In this document: one piece after another, positions 17,154 to 26,304 of the stretch | Numbering within the stretch: position 1 is the first letter of the stretch | Layout of the letters: the number at the start of each line of letters is the position of its first letter | Source: Limnohabitans sp. G3-2 | GTDB lineage: Bacteria > Pseudomonadota > Gammaproteobacteria > Burkholderiales > Burkholderiaceae_C | Assembly (NCBI RefSeq): GCF_002778275.1 | Contig: NZ_NESG01000004.1 | Coordinates: forward strand, 338,002 to 402,001 | Length of the DNA: 64,000 bases | Direction of reading: 5' to 3' | Translations under genes and position numbers: made by a program | Notes under the pieces: generated by a model | Told to the model about the DNA's origin: nothing | Seen by the model: the letters and a program-made list of their open reading frames with translations, nothing else | Databases searched by the model: none

Positions 17154-19511
17154 ATGAATAAAGCAAGTTGGCAAGCCAAATTGGCCGCCCATGTGGTGCG
17201 CCGCCGGGTCAAACCCCGTCTGGCCAATATGCGCGACATCGCTTCTGTGCGAGCAGCTTTTGGTACGCCATTGCCCGCACCGAAAGGGGCGGTTTACACA
17301 TCGGCCGAGGTTGCTGGTGTGTCTGGGGAGTGGGTCCAAGCCCGCACCGGTGTATCAGACAACGAGACAATTTTGCTGTACCTGCACGGGGGAGGTTTTG
17401 TGGGCTGCTCAGCCCGCACTCACAGGCCCATCACGGCCGCTTTTGCCTTGCAAGGCTTGAGTGTATTTGTGCCCAATTACCGTTTGGCACCTGAACACGC
17501 CTTTCCCGCTGCACCACAAGATGTGTTGGCGGTTTACCGCGCCTTGCGTGCCCAAGCGCCCCATGCGCGTATCACGGTGGCGGGTGACAGTGCGGGCGGC
17601 AACTTGGCTTTGGGGTTGCTGTTGACTTTGCGTGATGCGGGCGAGCCTCTTCCGCAAGCGGCGGCATTGTTTTCTGCCGCCTTGGACATGACTGGAGCCA
17701 GCCCCTCCTTCACACTCAATGCCAAGCATGACGCGATGTTTGACCCCGAGCAGTTACCTCATTTGACTGAAGCATATTTGGCCGGTGCAGACCCGGTTCA
17801 GCCATTGGCCTCGCCCTTGATGGGTGATATGAACGGTTTGCCGCCAATGCTGCTGCATGTAGGCGAGTCTGAGCTGCTGCGGGACGACTCGATCCGACTC
17901 GCTCAAAAGGCACGAGAAGCGGGTGTGGCGGTGACATTGCAGGTGTTTGATGCAGTGGCCCATGTGTGGCAGTTGGTGCATCAGTTGCCAGAATCGCGCC
18001 GTTCAGTGCGTGATGCGGCGCAGTTTTTGTTGACTGCCGAACCCCACGATCAGCCAGAGGCTGTGGATGTGCTGATCATTGGAGCGGGCTTGTCGGGCGT
18101 TGGCGCCGCCGTTCACCTACAGCGCGATGCCCCCAACAAGTCGTTTGCTTTGCTCGAAGCGCGCGAGGCCATCGGGGGCACCTGGGATCTTTTCCGTTAC
18201 CCGGGCATCCGCTCCGACTCGGACATGTACACCTTGGGATACGAGTTCAAACCCTGGCGTGCTGCCAAGGCCATAGCAGATGGCGCTTCAATTCGCGAGT
18301 ACATCCGTGATACGGCGCTGGAGCACGGTATCGGTGCACACATTCGCATGCAGCACAGAATGGTCAGTGCCGATTGGTCAGAAGCCGAGGGTCGATGGAC
18401 GGTTGACATCGAAAGAGGTCCACAGCGCCAGCGATTTCAGATGAAGCCCCGGTTTTTGATGTTTTGCACCGGCTATTACAACTACGAACAAGGACATCGG
18501 CCGCACTTCTCGGGCGAGGAGGACTTCCATGGGCGGTTGGTCCACCCTCAGTTTTGGCCCAAAGATCTGGATTACACAGGCAAGCGTGTGGTGGTGATCG
18601 GCAGTGGTGCCACAGCGGTCACTTTGGTGCCGGAAATGGCCCACAAGGCCGCCCATGTGACCATGTTGCAGCGCTCACCTTCTTATGTGGTCGCGCGACC
18701 GGCGGTGGATGCGGTCGCCGAAAGTCTCAAGCGGTGGCTGCCTGAGGGCCTAGCGTACCGATTGATTCGTGGCAAGAATGTATTGGTGGGCATTTACCTC
18801 TTCCACTTGCTTCGGAAATATCCACACCAAGCCAAATCGAGGTTGGTGAAAATGGTCAAGGAAGAATTAGGGTCCGACTTTGATGTGGCCAAGCATTTCA
18901 CGCCCAGTTACAAGCCCTGGGATCAACGCCTGTGCTTGGTGCCCGACGGAGATTTGTTCAAAACTTTGCGCGAAGGTCGGGCTTCGGTGGTCACCGACCA
19001 CATTGATCGATTCACGCCTGAAGGTATTTCGTTGCGCTCAGGCGAGGTTTTACCTGCCGATGTCATCGTTACCGCCACTGGCTTGCAGTTGAACCTGCTG
19101 GGTGATGTGAGGTTGAGCCTTGGTGGTGTGCCTGTGGACACATCCGACATGCTGGTCTACAAAGGCATGATGTTCAGTGGTTTACCCAATGTGGTCAACA
19201 CCTTTGGTTACACCAACGCCAGTTGGACTTTGAAAGCAGATTTAACGGCGAGTTATTTCTGCCGATTGCTGCGCCACATGGATCGGCATGAGAAAACGGT
19301 GTTCACGCCCACGCGCGACAACAAAACTCAGCCGGAACCGTTTTTGGATTTCACTTCGGGTTATGTGCAAAGGGCCGCAGCTTGGTTGCCCAAACAAGGT
19401 GACCGCAAACCTTGGCGGCTCTACCAAAACTACGTGCTTGACCTTTTGACATTGCGCTTTGGTCAAGTGGACGATGGGGTGATGGCCTTCAATAAAGCGC
19501 CCAAAGGCTGA
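17154..19511 (+). CDS. Fusion protein: HSL-type esterase + Baeyer-Villiger/flavin monooxygenase
   Basis: One uninterrupted 785-residue chain joining two enzymes. Residues 1-295 form a hormone-sensitive-lipase-type esterase: oxyanion loop HGGGF (78-82), YRLAPEH, nucleophile GDSAGGN (Ser146), an aspartate near 244 and histidine near 270. Residues 304-785 form a flavin monooxygenase: FAD loop IIGAGLSGVG (308-317), the Baeyer-Villiger fingerprint FHGRLVHPQFWP (458-469), and an NADP loop VIGSGATAV (481-489). A short linker (EPHDQPEAVD) joins them. The order of action would be the reverse of the polypeptide: ketone to ester by the C-terminal half, then ester hydrolysis by the N-terminal half. It is co-transcribed with the upstream SDR. 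Substrate not determinable; fold assignments are secure. Confidence 0.92.
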   Translation: MNKASWQAKLAAHVVRRRVKPRLANMRDIASVRAAFGTPLPAPKGAVYTSAEVAGVSGEWVQARTGVSDNETILLYLHGGGFVGCSARTHRPITAAFALQGLSVFVPNYRLAPEHAFPAAPQDVLAVYRALRAQAPHARITVAGDSAGGNLALGLLLTLRDAGEPLPQAAALFSAALDMTGASPSFTLNAKHDAMFDPEQLPHLTEAYLAGADPVQPLASPLMGDMNGLPPMLLHVGESELLRDDSIRLAQKAREAGVAVTLQVFDAVAHVWQLVHQLPESRRSVRDAAQFLLTAEPHDQPEAVDVLIIGAGLSGVGAAVHLQRDAPNKSFALLEAREAIGGTWDLFRYPGIRSDSDMYTLGYEFKPWRAAKAIADGASIREYIRDTALEHGIGAHIRMQHRMVSADWSEAEGRWTVDIERGPQRQRFQMKPRFLMFCTGYYNYEQGHRPHFSGEEDFHGRLVHPQFWPKDLDYTGKRVVVIGSGATAVTLVPEMAHKAAHVTMLQRSPSYVVARPAVDAVAESLKRWLPEGLAYRLIRGKNVLVGIYLFHLLRKYPHQAKSRLVKMVKEELGSDFDVAKHFTPSYKPWDQRLCLVPDGDLFKTLREGRASVVTDHIDRFTPEGISLRSGEVLPADVIVTATGLQLNLLGDVRLSLGGVPVDTSDMLVYKGMMFSGLPNVVNTFGYTNASWTLKADLTASYFCRLLRHMDRHEKTVFTPTRDNKTQPEPFLDFTSGYVQRAAAWLPKQGDRKPWRLYQNYVLDLLTLRFGQVDDGVMAFNKAPKG

Positions 19512-19534
19512 CCCCATGGCGTTGTCTTTAGAGG

Positions 19535-20932
19535 TTAATCAAGTCGCTCAACGGCGGGCATGCGCCACGTCGCTTCAACAGCAGATGACTTAGGCCAGTA
19601 AAGACGGGCATTGAGTGAAAAAGTTTGGTCAGGTTTGACGGGGAGCCAATTGCTCAAAGGCTGTCCAGTGGGTTCGCTCGACTGTATCCACAAATCCAAT
19701 GAGCCGTCGGGGTTGTAGACCAAAGGGTCTCGGTCACCAAGAGCAAAACGCTGGAGGGGGTTATCAATCAGGTAATCGTCATCTCCGTAAGCTGTCAAGG
19801 ACCAAAAGGCGTTGACCGGTGGCAAGCTGCCGGGCTTGAAATGCAGTTTGTAGCGGTGCTTGCCGTTCAGACTTTGGCCGTTGGCATCACCCCGGGTGAT
19901 GGGGTAGGTGGCATCTGCCGGCAAGTTGGCGCCCAAACCAATGATCGCCACACCAGCGCGGATGTTGTAGTGGGTGCCATATTGACCCAAGATGGAAGGC
20001 GGTGTTGACCAGCCGCGCTTGGCGTCGCTGAGTTTGTTCAGCTCTTGGGAAAGTTTGAAGTCGGCGATCCAGCGCCCCACACCTACCCCCATGCGATCGA
20101 GCCAACCCCATTGAGGTGTCTGGCCGGGCACCAGGCCGATGCGCGCGAGCTTCATGACCATCGGACCATCTGCAGCAGCGGGGGGATTGTCCACCATGAG
20201 CGCACTCAGCCGATCAAAGAAGGCCTGTGTGCCCATGGCTTTCATGGAGGCTAAAGGTGCTAGATCGTTGGCAGAGTGATTGCGTACCGGTTTAGTTGGC
20301 TCGGCCAATGGCGTTGGGGCGGAATCGAGTCGGCTCAGCTTTAAACCATCTTGCAAGCGATGCACGACGGGAAAGTCCGAAGCGCCATTGGTTTGCGTGC
20401 GGCCAATCAACCAGACCATGCGTGTGGGTGACCGCAGCAGTTGCATGCCTGCTGGAATGGCTCCATTCCAGCCGGGGCCTGCTAGTAAAAAGGTACCGCC
20501 AGCAGTACCGCTGGTGCGCGTTCCGGGTGAGGCGAATACGTTGGTCCAGGCGTCCATGAAGGGCATCAGTTCATAGCGTGCGCTGTTGGGTGCCATATCA
20601 AACACCCAAGGGCCTTGCGCCATGTCGATGAAGGCCGTTGTGTAAAGCGTGTCCACATTGGGGCGGACCACGTTCTTGAATCGGGAATCTGGAAATTGAC
20701 GAACCCGGTGGAGTTCATTTTCTGGACCCAAGTTCTGATTGGAACGCTCCCTCGTCACATCCATGATGACCAAGGGATAGCCGTAGACGTAGGCTTCTGC
20801 ACCCAAGACAATGTGCTCGGATTTGGCATACAAAAAGCCCCCGAAAGCGGCCAGGATGGCCAACAGGCTCAATAGCCCTCGCACCAAATTTCGGCGTAAA
20901 GCGGAAGGCGCTGAGGCAGCGGAGCGTTGCAT
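19535..20932 (-). CDS. DUF1254/DUF1214 domain protein, membrane-anchored
   Basis: 465 residues with an N-terminal hydrophobic segment (VRGLLSLLAILAAFGGFLYA) after basic residues, predicting inner-membrane anchoring with the body in the periplasm. The DUF1254 part begins GAEAYVYGYPLVIMDVTRE and includes RPNVDTLYTTAF. The DUF1214 part is in the C-terminal third (KPGSLPPVNAFWSLTAYG, then DPLVYNPDGSLDLWIQ). The function of this pair is not established. The start at 20932 shares one base with the stop of the sulfatase-modifying enzyme (TAATG), so the two are translationally coupled. That coupling suggests a periplasmic role in the same process. Confidence 0.87.
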   Translation of the reverse strand: MQRSAASAPSALRRNLVRGLLSLLAILAAFGGFLYAKSEHIVLGAEAYVYGYPLVIMDVTRERSNQNLGPENELHRVRQFPDSRFKNVVRPNVDTLYTTAFIDMAQGPWVFDMAPNSARYELMPFMDAWTNVFASPGTRTSGTAGGTFLLAGPGWNGAIPAGMQLLRSPTRMVWLIGRTQTNGASDFPVVHRLQDGLKLSRLDSAPTPLAEPTKPVRNHSANDLAPLASMKAMGTQAFFDRLSALMVDNPPAAADGPMVMKLARIGLVPGQTPQWGWLDRMGVGVGRWIADFKLSQELNKLSDAKRGWSTPPSILGQYGTHYNIRAGVAIIGLGANLPADATYPITRGDANGQSLNGKHRYKLHFKPGSLPPVNAFWSLTAYGDDDYLIDNPLQRFALGDRDPLVYNPDGSLDLWIQSSEPTGQPLSNWLPVKPDQTFSLNARLYWPKSSAVEATWRMPAVERLD

Positions 20933-22002
20933 TAACGTTCTCCCTTCAAAATCGTACGAAATCCCAAATGGCTGGTGGCCAAGTCCGTGTCTTGCGGTTG
21001 GCGTGCGCCGGGTCGGTAACGCACACAATAATTGGGCGCACATAAAAAAGAGCCGCCCTTGATGACATGTTGTGCCGCAGGCGTTATGCGTTTGTCTTTG
21101 GGCGGTCTATCTGGCCGATCGCTGGAGCTTGCTGCATGGAGGTGCGGCGTCCAGGCATCAGCTGTCAATTCCCAAACATTCCCAATCATGTCGAACAGCC
21201 CTAGCGCATTGGCCGGGTAGCAGCCTACTGGCGCGAGGCCCACAAACCCATCTTCGGCCAAGTTGATCACAGGGAACAGGCCTTGCCACGTGTTGGCTTT
21301 GGGAGGCTGCTCGTGTGTCGAGGTGGTTTCGGTGCGGGCCGCACGCGCTGCCCATTCCCATTGGGCTTCACTGGGCAAGTCTCGACCTTTCCAGTTGGCA
21401 TAAGCGCGGGCGTCTGCAATCGTCACGGCTACCACAGGAAATGAGCCTTTGCCCTTGATGTCGCTGGCAGGCCCAGCTGGGTGACGCCACTGGGCACCTG
21501 GTGTGTAACGCCACCATTGAGTGACGTCTCCATGGCCACGTACATCGTTGGGCATCACGAACACCACCGCCCCAGGTTGCAGCATGGGGGCGTTCAGTCC
21601 TGGGCTTTGAGAAGGGTTGATGGGCCGCTCGGCCTCGGTGATGTAGCCTGTGGCTTTAACAAAAGCGGCGAATTCGTCGTTGGTGACCTCGGTGCGATCC
21701 ATCCAGAAGCCAGGCACCTGTACTCGTTGTGTTGGGCCCTCTTCGGGATAAAGGGTACTGCCCATGTCGAACGTCCCCTCTGGCACCCAGACCATGCCCG
21801 GATGTGGTGAGTTGGACAAGGGAGAGGGCAGGGAGCAAACCAAAGACTCTCGGCTGGCATTCTGTGCTTGGCTACCTCCCCAAGACCACACTCCCAACAA
21901 ACCCAGCAGACCTATGGCTAATACCCAGATCGTGACACGTCGGGTCAGCGATTTTCCCCGTGGGTCGGGCATTTTTTGCTGTGAATTTGTTGGGTTCGAC
22001 AT
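20932..22002 (-). CDS. Membrane-anchored formylglycine-generating enzyme (sulfatase maturation)
   Basis: 356-residue FGE/SUMF1-family protein that oxidises the sulfatase active-site cysteine to formylglycine using oxygen and copper. The catalytic region reads KGGSFLCAPNYCVRYRPGAR with both copper-binding cysteines (Cys321, Cys326), matching the GGS-x2-C-x4-C-x-RYR pattern of authentic FGEs. Many paralogous SUMF1-domain proteins lack this pair. Other family blocks are MVWVPEGTFDMGS, FWMDRTEVTNDEF, DLPSEAQWEWAAR and FDMIGNVWELT. A basic N-terminus and one membrane span (residues 23-42) place the catalytic domain outside the cytoplasm. It is the first gene of a unit with DUF1254, divergent from the MBL-hydrolase/sulfatase unit. 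Its clients are probably the two cysteine-type sulfatases of this island. Confidence 0.92.
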   Translation of the reverse strand: MSNPTNSQQKMPDPRGKSLTRRVTIWVLAIGLLGLLGVWSWGGSQAQNASRESLVCSLPSPLSNSPHPGMVWVPEGTFDMGSTLYPEEGPTQRVQVPGFWMDRTEVTNDEFAAFVKATGYITEAERPINPSQSPGLNAPMLQPGAVVFVMPNDVRGHGDVTQWWRYTPGAQWRHPAGPASDIKGKGSFPVVAVTIADARAYANWKGRDLPSEAQWEWAARAARTETTSTHEQPPKANTWQGLFPVINLAEDGFVGLAPVGCYPANALGLFDMIGNVWELTADAWTPHLHAASSSDRPDRPPKDKRITPAAQHVIKGGSFLCAPNYCVRYRPGARQPQDTDLATSHLGFRTILKGER

Positions 22003-22101
22003 GCCATGACGGTCATTAAAGCGGTTGCTGAGAGCTTACTCGTAGTTACAAAGCAGGTGATTTACGATGATTACAAATCCTTTAGCAGAGAACATTACAA
22101 T

Positions 22102-22122
22102 GTATTTGCATTGACAGTGTCA
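22102..22122 (-). promoter_or_regulatory. Island motif, site 3 (probable operator)
   Basis: On the minus strand this reads TGACAC-TGTC-A-A-TGC-A-A-A-TAC. Its first half is part of an 11-bp palindrome TGACAGTGTCA (22112-22122). A second palindrome ACATT-AC-AATGT adjoins at 22092-22103. It lies in the divergent spacer, about 100 bp from both the FGE start (22002) and the MBL-hydrolase start (22221), so one site could control both directions. Confidence 0.5.
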
Positions 22123-22220
22123 TATTTTTATTGGTCATGCAAGAGGACTTGTGCCGATTGCTCTGATTAGCGAGTTGTTTGAAAATTGAGCCGCCTCTAC
22201 TTTTTACCAAAGGCCATGCG

Positions 22221-23306
22221 ATGAAGCGTTCTGTGAAATTGTGGGGGAGTCTTAGCCTTTTCCTGGCGGCGCTCGCCGCTTTGGCTTGGTGGCAACGGGG
22301 GCCGATCACAGTGGCTCTGATGCAGCGCCAAGTCAGTGCTTTGACGGCGATAGTTGACCCGCTGGCGGCATTAGCCGACGGCTTGCATGTCGGTTTGTGC
22401 GGGGCCGGCTCGCCTTTTCCCGATGCCAAACGAAGTGGTCCGTGCACCGTGGTGGTGGCTGGCCAACGCATGTTTGTGTTTGATGCGGGTTCGGGTGCCA
22501 GTCGCAACATTGCCTTGATGAGATTGAACGCCGGTCAAATCGAAGCCTTGTTCCTCACCCACTTCCATTCGGATCACATCGATGGCTTGGGCGAATTGCT
22601 GATGCAGCGCTGGATTCAGCGCACCGCCCAGCAAGCTTTGCCGGTGCATGGCCCTGAAGGCCTTGAAAAAGTCTTGCAGGGCTTCAACGACGCCTACACC
22701 TTAGACAAGGGCTATCGCATAGGTCACCATGGTGAGGCTGTGGCGCCAAAGGCTGGGTTTGGTGGTTTGGCGCAGCCGTTCACATTGCCAGCTGACACGG
22801 GACGCAAAGTGCTGTTGTCCGAGCCTGATTTGGAGATCGTTGCGTTCCGTGTATCCCATGGCCCAGTCCATCCAGCCGTGGGTTACCGGATCCGCTACAA
22901 AGACCGAACGATGGTGATCAGCGGCGACACATCCAAAAGCGCGGCTGTGCAACGCGAGTCTATGGGGGTCGATCTGTTGTTGCATGAGGCCCTTTCCCCG
23001 CCTTTGCTGGGTGTCGTTGAAACAGGATTTGCCGATGCTGGGCGCGCGCACTTGGCCAAAATCATGCACGACGTGCTCAATTACCACACCACACCCGAAG
23101 AAGCGGCAGAGATTGCGCTGGCGGCCAACGTCAAGGCTTTGGTGTTCAACCACATCGTGCCGCCATTGCCTTTGTCGGGTTTAGAACAAAGCTTTGCGAA
23201 AGGGGCACAACAGATCTACAAAGGCCCACTGCGCATCGGCACCGATGGCGACTGGTTTACCCTAGCGACCGGCAGCACAGCGATTGAAATGGGCAAAAGG
23301 CCTTGA
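22221..23306 (+). CDS. Membrane-anchored metallo-beta-lactamase-fold hydrolase
   Basis: 361 residues. A single N-terminal hydrophobic segment (LWGSLSLFLAALAALAWW) anchors it, with the catalytic domain outside. The metal site THFHSDHIDG (His114, His116, Asp118, His119), the later ISGDTSKS aspartate and the C-terminal FNHIVPP histidine are all present. The GLCGAGSPFP start of the domain is of the RNase Z/arylsulfatase-like MBL branch. It could be a lactonase, an esterase or a zinc-type sulfatase; the neighbourhood makes a hydrolytic role in the same pathway likely. I prefer ATG 22221 over an in-frame TTG 42 bp upstream. First gene of the unit with sulfatase, GST and TetR. Confidence 0.85.
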   Translation: MKRSVKLWGSLSLFLAALAALAWWQRGPITVALMQRQVSALTAIVDPLAALADGLHVGLCGAGSPFPDAKRSGPCTVVVAGQRMFVFDAGSGASRNIALMRLNAGQIEALFLTHFHSDHIDGLGELLMQRWIQRTAQQALPVHGPEGLEKVLQGFNDAYTLDKGYRIGHHGEAVAPKAGFGGLAQPFTLPADTGRKVLLSEPDLEIVAFRVSHGPVHPAVGYRIRYKDRTMVISGDTSKSAAVQRESMGVDLLLHEALSPPLLGVVETGFADAGRAHLAKIMHDVLNYHTTPEEAAEIALAANVKALVFNHIVPPLPLSGLEQSFAKGAQQIYKGPLRIGTDGDWFTLATGSTAIEMGKRP

Positions 23307-23348
23307 CGTGGCAGTCTCCACACTTTTGAACATCGAGGAGTTTTTTTC

Positions 23349-25007
23349 ATGTTGAAACGCATCGCCTGGGCCTTGTTGGCTTTTTTGTTGGTGGCCACCT
23401 TGGCTTTTTACGCGGTGGGCGGTCGACCGGGTGTTTTGCTGCTTTTCGTGAAATACGTCATGCACCAACAATATGCCCCCACACAAGAAGTGCGATGGCA
23501 AGCTGGGCCGGATCAGCCAGTTGCGACGCGCCGCCCGCCCAATGTGGTGCTGATCGTCGCAGATGACCTGGGCATCAACGACATCACGCATTACGGCGGA
23601 GGCATCGCAGGTGGCAAAGTGCCCACCCCGCACATCGACAGCATTGCCCAGCAGGGTGTTGACTTTCGCAATGGCTACTCGGGTAACGCCACCTGCGCAC
23701 CGTCCAGGGCAGCCATGATGACTGGGCGTTACGCCACGCGTTTTGGTTTCGAATTTACGCCCACGCCCAAGCAATTCATGAAGGCGGTCACAGGCATGTC
23801 TGCGGCCGATCAACTGCACAAACCTCTTTACCACCCTGAGCGTGAGTCGGAATTGATCCCTTACGAAGACATGGGCTTACCCACCAGCGAAATCACCTTG
23901 GCCAAACTGCTGCAAGGGGCCAATTACCACACGGTGCATTTGGGTAAATGGCATTTGGGGGACAACCCACAGTTTCGCTCTTACAACCACGGCTTCACCG
24001 AATCCTTGTCCCATCTGCATGGTGCGTCGATGTTCTTGCCCACCAAGGACCCGAATGTGGTCAATGCGATGCAAGACTTCGATCCGATTGACAAATTCCT
24101 GTGGGCCGCAGAGCCTTGGGCTGTGCGTTTCAAAGACGGTGCACCTTTTCAGCCGCCCAAGTACATGACCGATTACCTCACCGACGAAGCGGTCAAGGTG
24201 GTCGAAGCCAACAAGAATCGGCCTTTCTTTTTGTATTTGGCCTACAACGCGCCCCACACTCCTTTGCAGGCCACTCGTGAAGACTACGACGCACTGAGTT
24301 TCATTCCAGACCACACCATGCGGGTCTATGCCGCAATGATTCGATCGCTGGACCGCAACATTGGCCGCGTTTTGCGGTCGCTCAAAGATCAGGGAGTGGA
24401 CGACAACACCTTGGTCATTTTCACCAGCGACAATGGCGGCGCTCACTATATCGGCCTCGAAGGTTTGAATTCGCCTTACCGTGGCTGGAAAGCCACTTTC
24501 TTTGAAGGCGGCATCCATGTGCCTTTCTTCATGCGCTGGCCTGGCCAAATTCCGAAAGACACACAAGTCACCGCCCCCGTCAGCCACTTTGATATTTTTG
24601 CTACGGCAGCCGCTGCGGCTGGGCAAAAGCCGCCTACCGACCGGTCCATTGACGGCGTGAATTTGCTGCCCTTTATCAAGGGGGAGGCGCCAGGGCGGCC
24701 ACACGATGTTTTGTTTTGGCGCACCGATCAATACGTCACGGTGCGTGCTGGCGACTGGAAGTTGCAAGTCTCGCAAATGCCCAAAAAGAATTGGTTGTTC
24801 AACCTGGCCAATGACCCCACGGAAAAAATCAACCTTGCAGACAAAGAACCTGAGCGTTTGGCTGCATTGCAAGCGCAGTTGGCAGAATGGTCAAAAAGTC
24901 AGCGCAAACCCTTGTGGCCTTCATTAGGTGCAGCGGCGATCGCGATCGACCATTCGCTCAAGCAACCCAGCAAAGCCACCGACGAGTACATTTATTACTC
25001 AAACTGA
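23349..25007 (+). CDS. Cysteine-type sulfatase, N-terminally membrane-anchored
   Basis: 552-residue alkaline-phosphatase-superfamily sulfatase. The formylglycine signature is CAPSR-x-x-MMTGR with Cys116. The metal aspartates are in VVLIVADDLG (72-73), and later blocks are HLGKWHLGD, FTSDNGG and GWKATFFEGGIHVPF. The N-terminal membrane segment (IAWALLAFLLVATLAFYAVGG) has no clear signal-peptidase site, so it should be tethered facing the periplasm. Start at 23349 is supported by GAGGAG at 8-13 bp. It needs the linked FGE for activity because it has no serine variant. Bond specificity (aryl or alkyl sulfate) cannot be read from sequence. Confidence 0.93.
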   Translation: MLKRIAWALLAFLLVATLAFYAVGGRPGVLLLFVKYVMHQQYAPTQEVRWQAGPDQPVATRRPPNVVLIVADDLGINDITHYGGGIAGGKVPTPHIDSIAQQGVDFRNGYSGNATCAPSRAAMMTGRYATRFGFEFTPTPKQFMKAVTGMSAADQLHKPLYHPERESELIPYEDMGLPTSEITLAKLLQGANYHTVHLGKWHLGDNPQFRSYNHGFTESLSHLHGASMFLPTKDPNVVNAMQDFDPIDKFLWAAEPWAVRFKDGAPFQPPKYMTDYLTDEAVKVVEANKNRPFFLYLAYNAPHTPLQATREDYDALSFIPDHTMRVYAAMIRSLDRNIGRVLRSLKDQGVDDNTLVIFTSDNGGAHYIGLEGLNSPYRGWKATFFEGGIHVPFFMRWPGQIPKDTQVTAPVSHFDIFATAAAAAGQKPPTDRSIDGVNLLPFIKGEAPGRPHDVLFWRTDQYVTVRAGDWKLQVSQMPKKNWLFNLANDPTEKINLADKEPERLAALQAQLAEWSKSQRKPLWPSLGAAAIAIDHSLKQPSKATDEYIYYSN

Positions 25008-25016
25008 GGCGACCTC

Positions 25017-25136
25017 ATGACCGACTGCAGCTCCTTCGGCTGGATGGGGTTGCCGGCCTGGCCAACTTCTGAGTTGCACATGGGTATTCGGGGCTTGACT
25101 CGTATTCATTTTCCCCAAACCGCAGGAGAAGGCTGA
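25017..25136 (+). CDS. Possible small protein (39 aa) between sulfatase and GST genes
   Basis: A short frame starting ATG 25017, preceded by GAGG with 7-bp spacing. Its TGA shares one base with the GST start (TGATG). The predicted peptide begins MTDCSSFGWMGLPAW and ends HFPQTAGEG. It has no hydrophobic segment or recognised domain. It may be a real small protein, or a leader that couples GST translation to the sulfatase. Its size and lack of homology evidence keep confidence low. Confidence 0.3.
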   Translation: MTDCSSFGWMGLPAWPTSELHMGIRGLTRIHFPQTAGEG

Positions 25137-26272
25137 TGCCGCGTCCATATATCCTTTACGGCTGGCATTTGTCTTATTTCACCGGCAAAGCCATGTGCTA
25201 TTTGCGCTACAAGCAAACCCCGTTTGTGCAAAAGCCGGTCAACATGCTCACCTTGTTGTGGCGCATCAAAAATAAAACCGGTGCAGCCGTGATGCCGGTC
25301 TTGGTCACCCCACAAGGCGAATGGATCAACGACACCAGTCGGATCATTGACCACATCGAAGCACAAACGCCAAACCCGTCGGTGCATCCAGCCACCCCGG
25401 TACAGCGCTTTGCCTCCTACCTGATGGAAGCTTGGGGCGATGAATGGTGGGTGCCGATGGCCATGCACACGCGCTGGACCTACCCCGAAAATTTCGCCTT
25501 GTTTGAGCGCGAAGCTGGAGACGCGTTGCTGCCATGCTGGCCTGGTTTTGCCAAAAAACGTGCCGTTAAAGTGGTGGCCAAAACATTGCGTAGCATGCTG
25601 CCTGCCGTGGGCGTTCGGCCTTCTCAGTTGGGCGTGATGGATGCGTGGATGGCGCACATGCTCGATGTGTTGGACCGGCATTTCGCCGAGCACCAGTTTT
25701 TGTTCGGGGATCGGCCCATGTTGGGTGATTTTGGCTTAGTGGGCGCCATGTACGGCCATTTGGGGCGTGACCCCTGGCCCGCGCGTGAGTTGGTGGGACC
25801 ACGCCCGCATTTGCGCGCCTGGATCCAGCGCATGAGTGCCCCTGAGCATGCGCAGCTGCCAGCCGGTTCGCAGGGCTTGTTACCGAACGACCAGATCGCC
25901 CCCACTTTGTTGCCTGTCTTTCAGGCCATATCCCGTGAATTCCTGCCTTTGCTCGAGGGCATCCTGACTCAGGTCCACGCTGAGTGCCCCCATTGGCCTG
26001 TGGGAAAGCCATTGCCAAGACGCCTTGACGATGTGACGGTACCGATGGGCCAAGGGGAGTTCAGTCGCGCGGCATTACCCTACAGTTTGTGGATGGCGCA
26101 ACGCACACTGGATGTCTATCACGGGATGAATGCGTCAGATCAGGCGAAAGTCAGGCATTGGTTGACCGAGCTTGGAGCGGAACGCCTCCTGGCCTTGAAC
26201 CTGCCACGATTGAGAATGCATGGCGTACGTGTGGCCATCGATAGCCCGGCTGTCTGCGTTACCGCGTCTTGA
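25136..26272 (+). CDS. Glutathione S-transferase family protein, long form
   Basis: 378-residue cytosolic protein. The N-terminal thioredoxin-like domain reads ILYGWHLSYFTGKAMCYLRY, followed by the conserved cis-proline region AAVMPVLVTPQGEWI and DTSRIIDHIE. The helical C-terminal domain includes QFLFGDRPMLGDFGLVGAMYGHL, typical of GSTs. About 130 residues after that extend beyond a normal GST (about 220). It is well supported by AGGAGAAGG before the ATG. In this island it could carry out glutathione-dependent dehalogenation or addition to an epoxide or unsaturated intermediate, which is inference only. Confidence 0.87.
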   Translation: MPRPYILYGWHLSYFTGKAMCYLRYKQTPFVQKPVNMLTLLWRIKNKTGAAVMPVLVTPQGEWINDTSRIIDHIEAQTPNPSVHPATPVQRFASYLMEAWGDEWWVPMAMHTRWTYPENFALFEREAGDALLPCWPGFAKKRAVKVVAKTLRSMLPAVGVRPSQLGVMDAWMAHMLDVLDRHFAEHQFLFGDRPMLGDFGLVGAMYGHLGRDPWPARELVGPRPHLRAWIQRMSAPEHAQLPAGSQGLLPNDQIAPTLLPVFQAISREFLPLLEGILTQVHAECPHWPVGKPLPRRLDDVTVPMGQGEFSRAALPYSLWMAQRTLDVYHGMNASDQAKVRHWLTELGAERLLALNLPRLRMHGVRVAIDSPAVCVTAS

Positions 26273-26304
26273 CGCGCTCGTTGATTTCAAACCCGAGCGT
26301 CATA

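Noticed and set aside
22111..22139. TTGACA at 22111 as a standard minus-35 box for the MBL-hydrolase unit
   Set aside because: No acceptable minus-10 box lies 16-18 bp downstream; the sequence is better explained by the shared operator motif and its palindrome.
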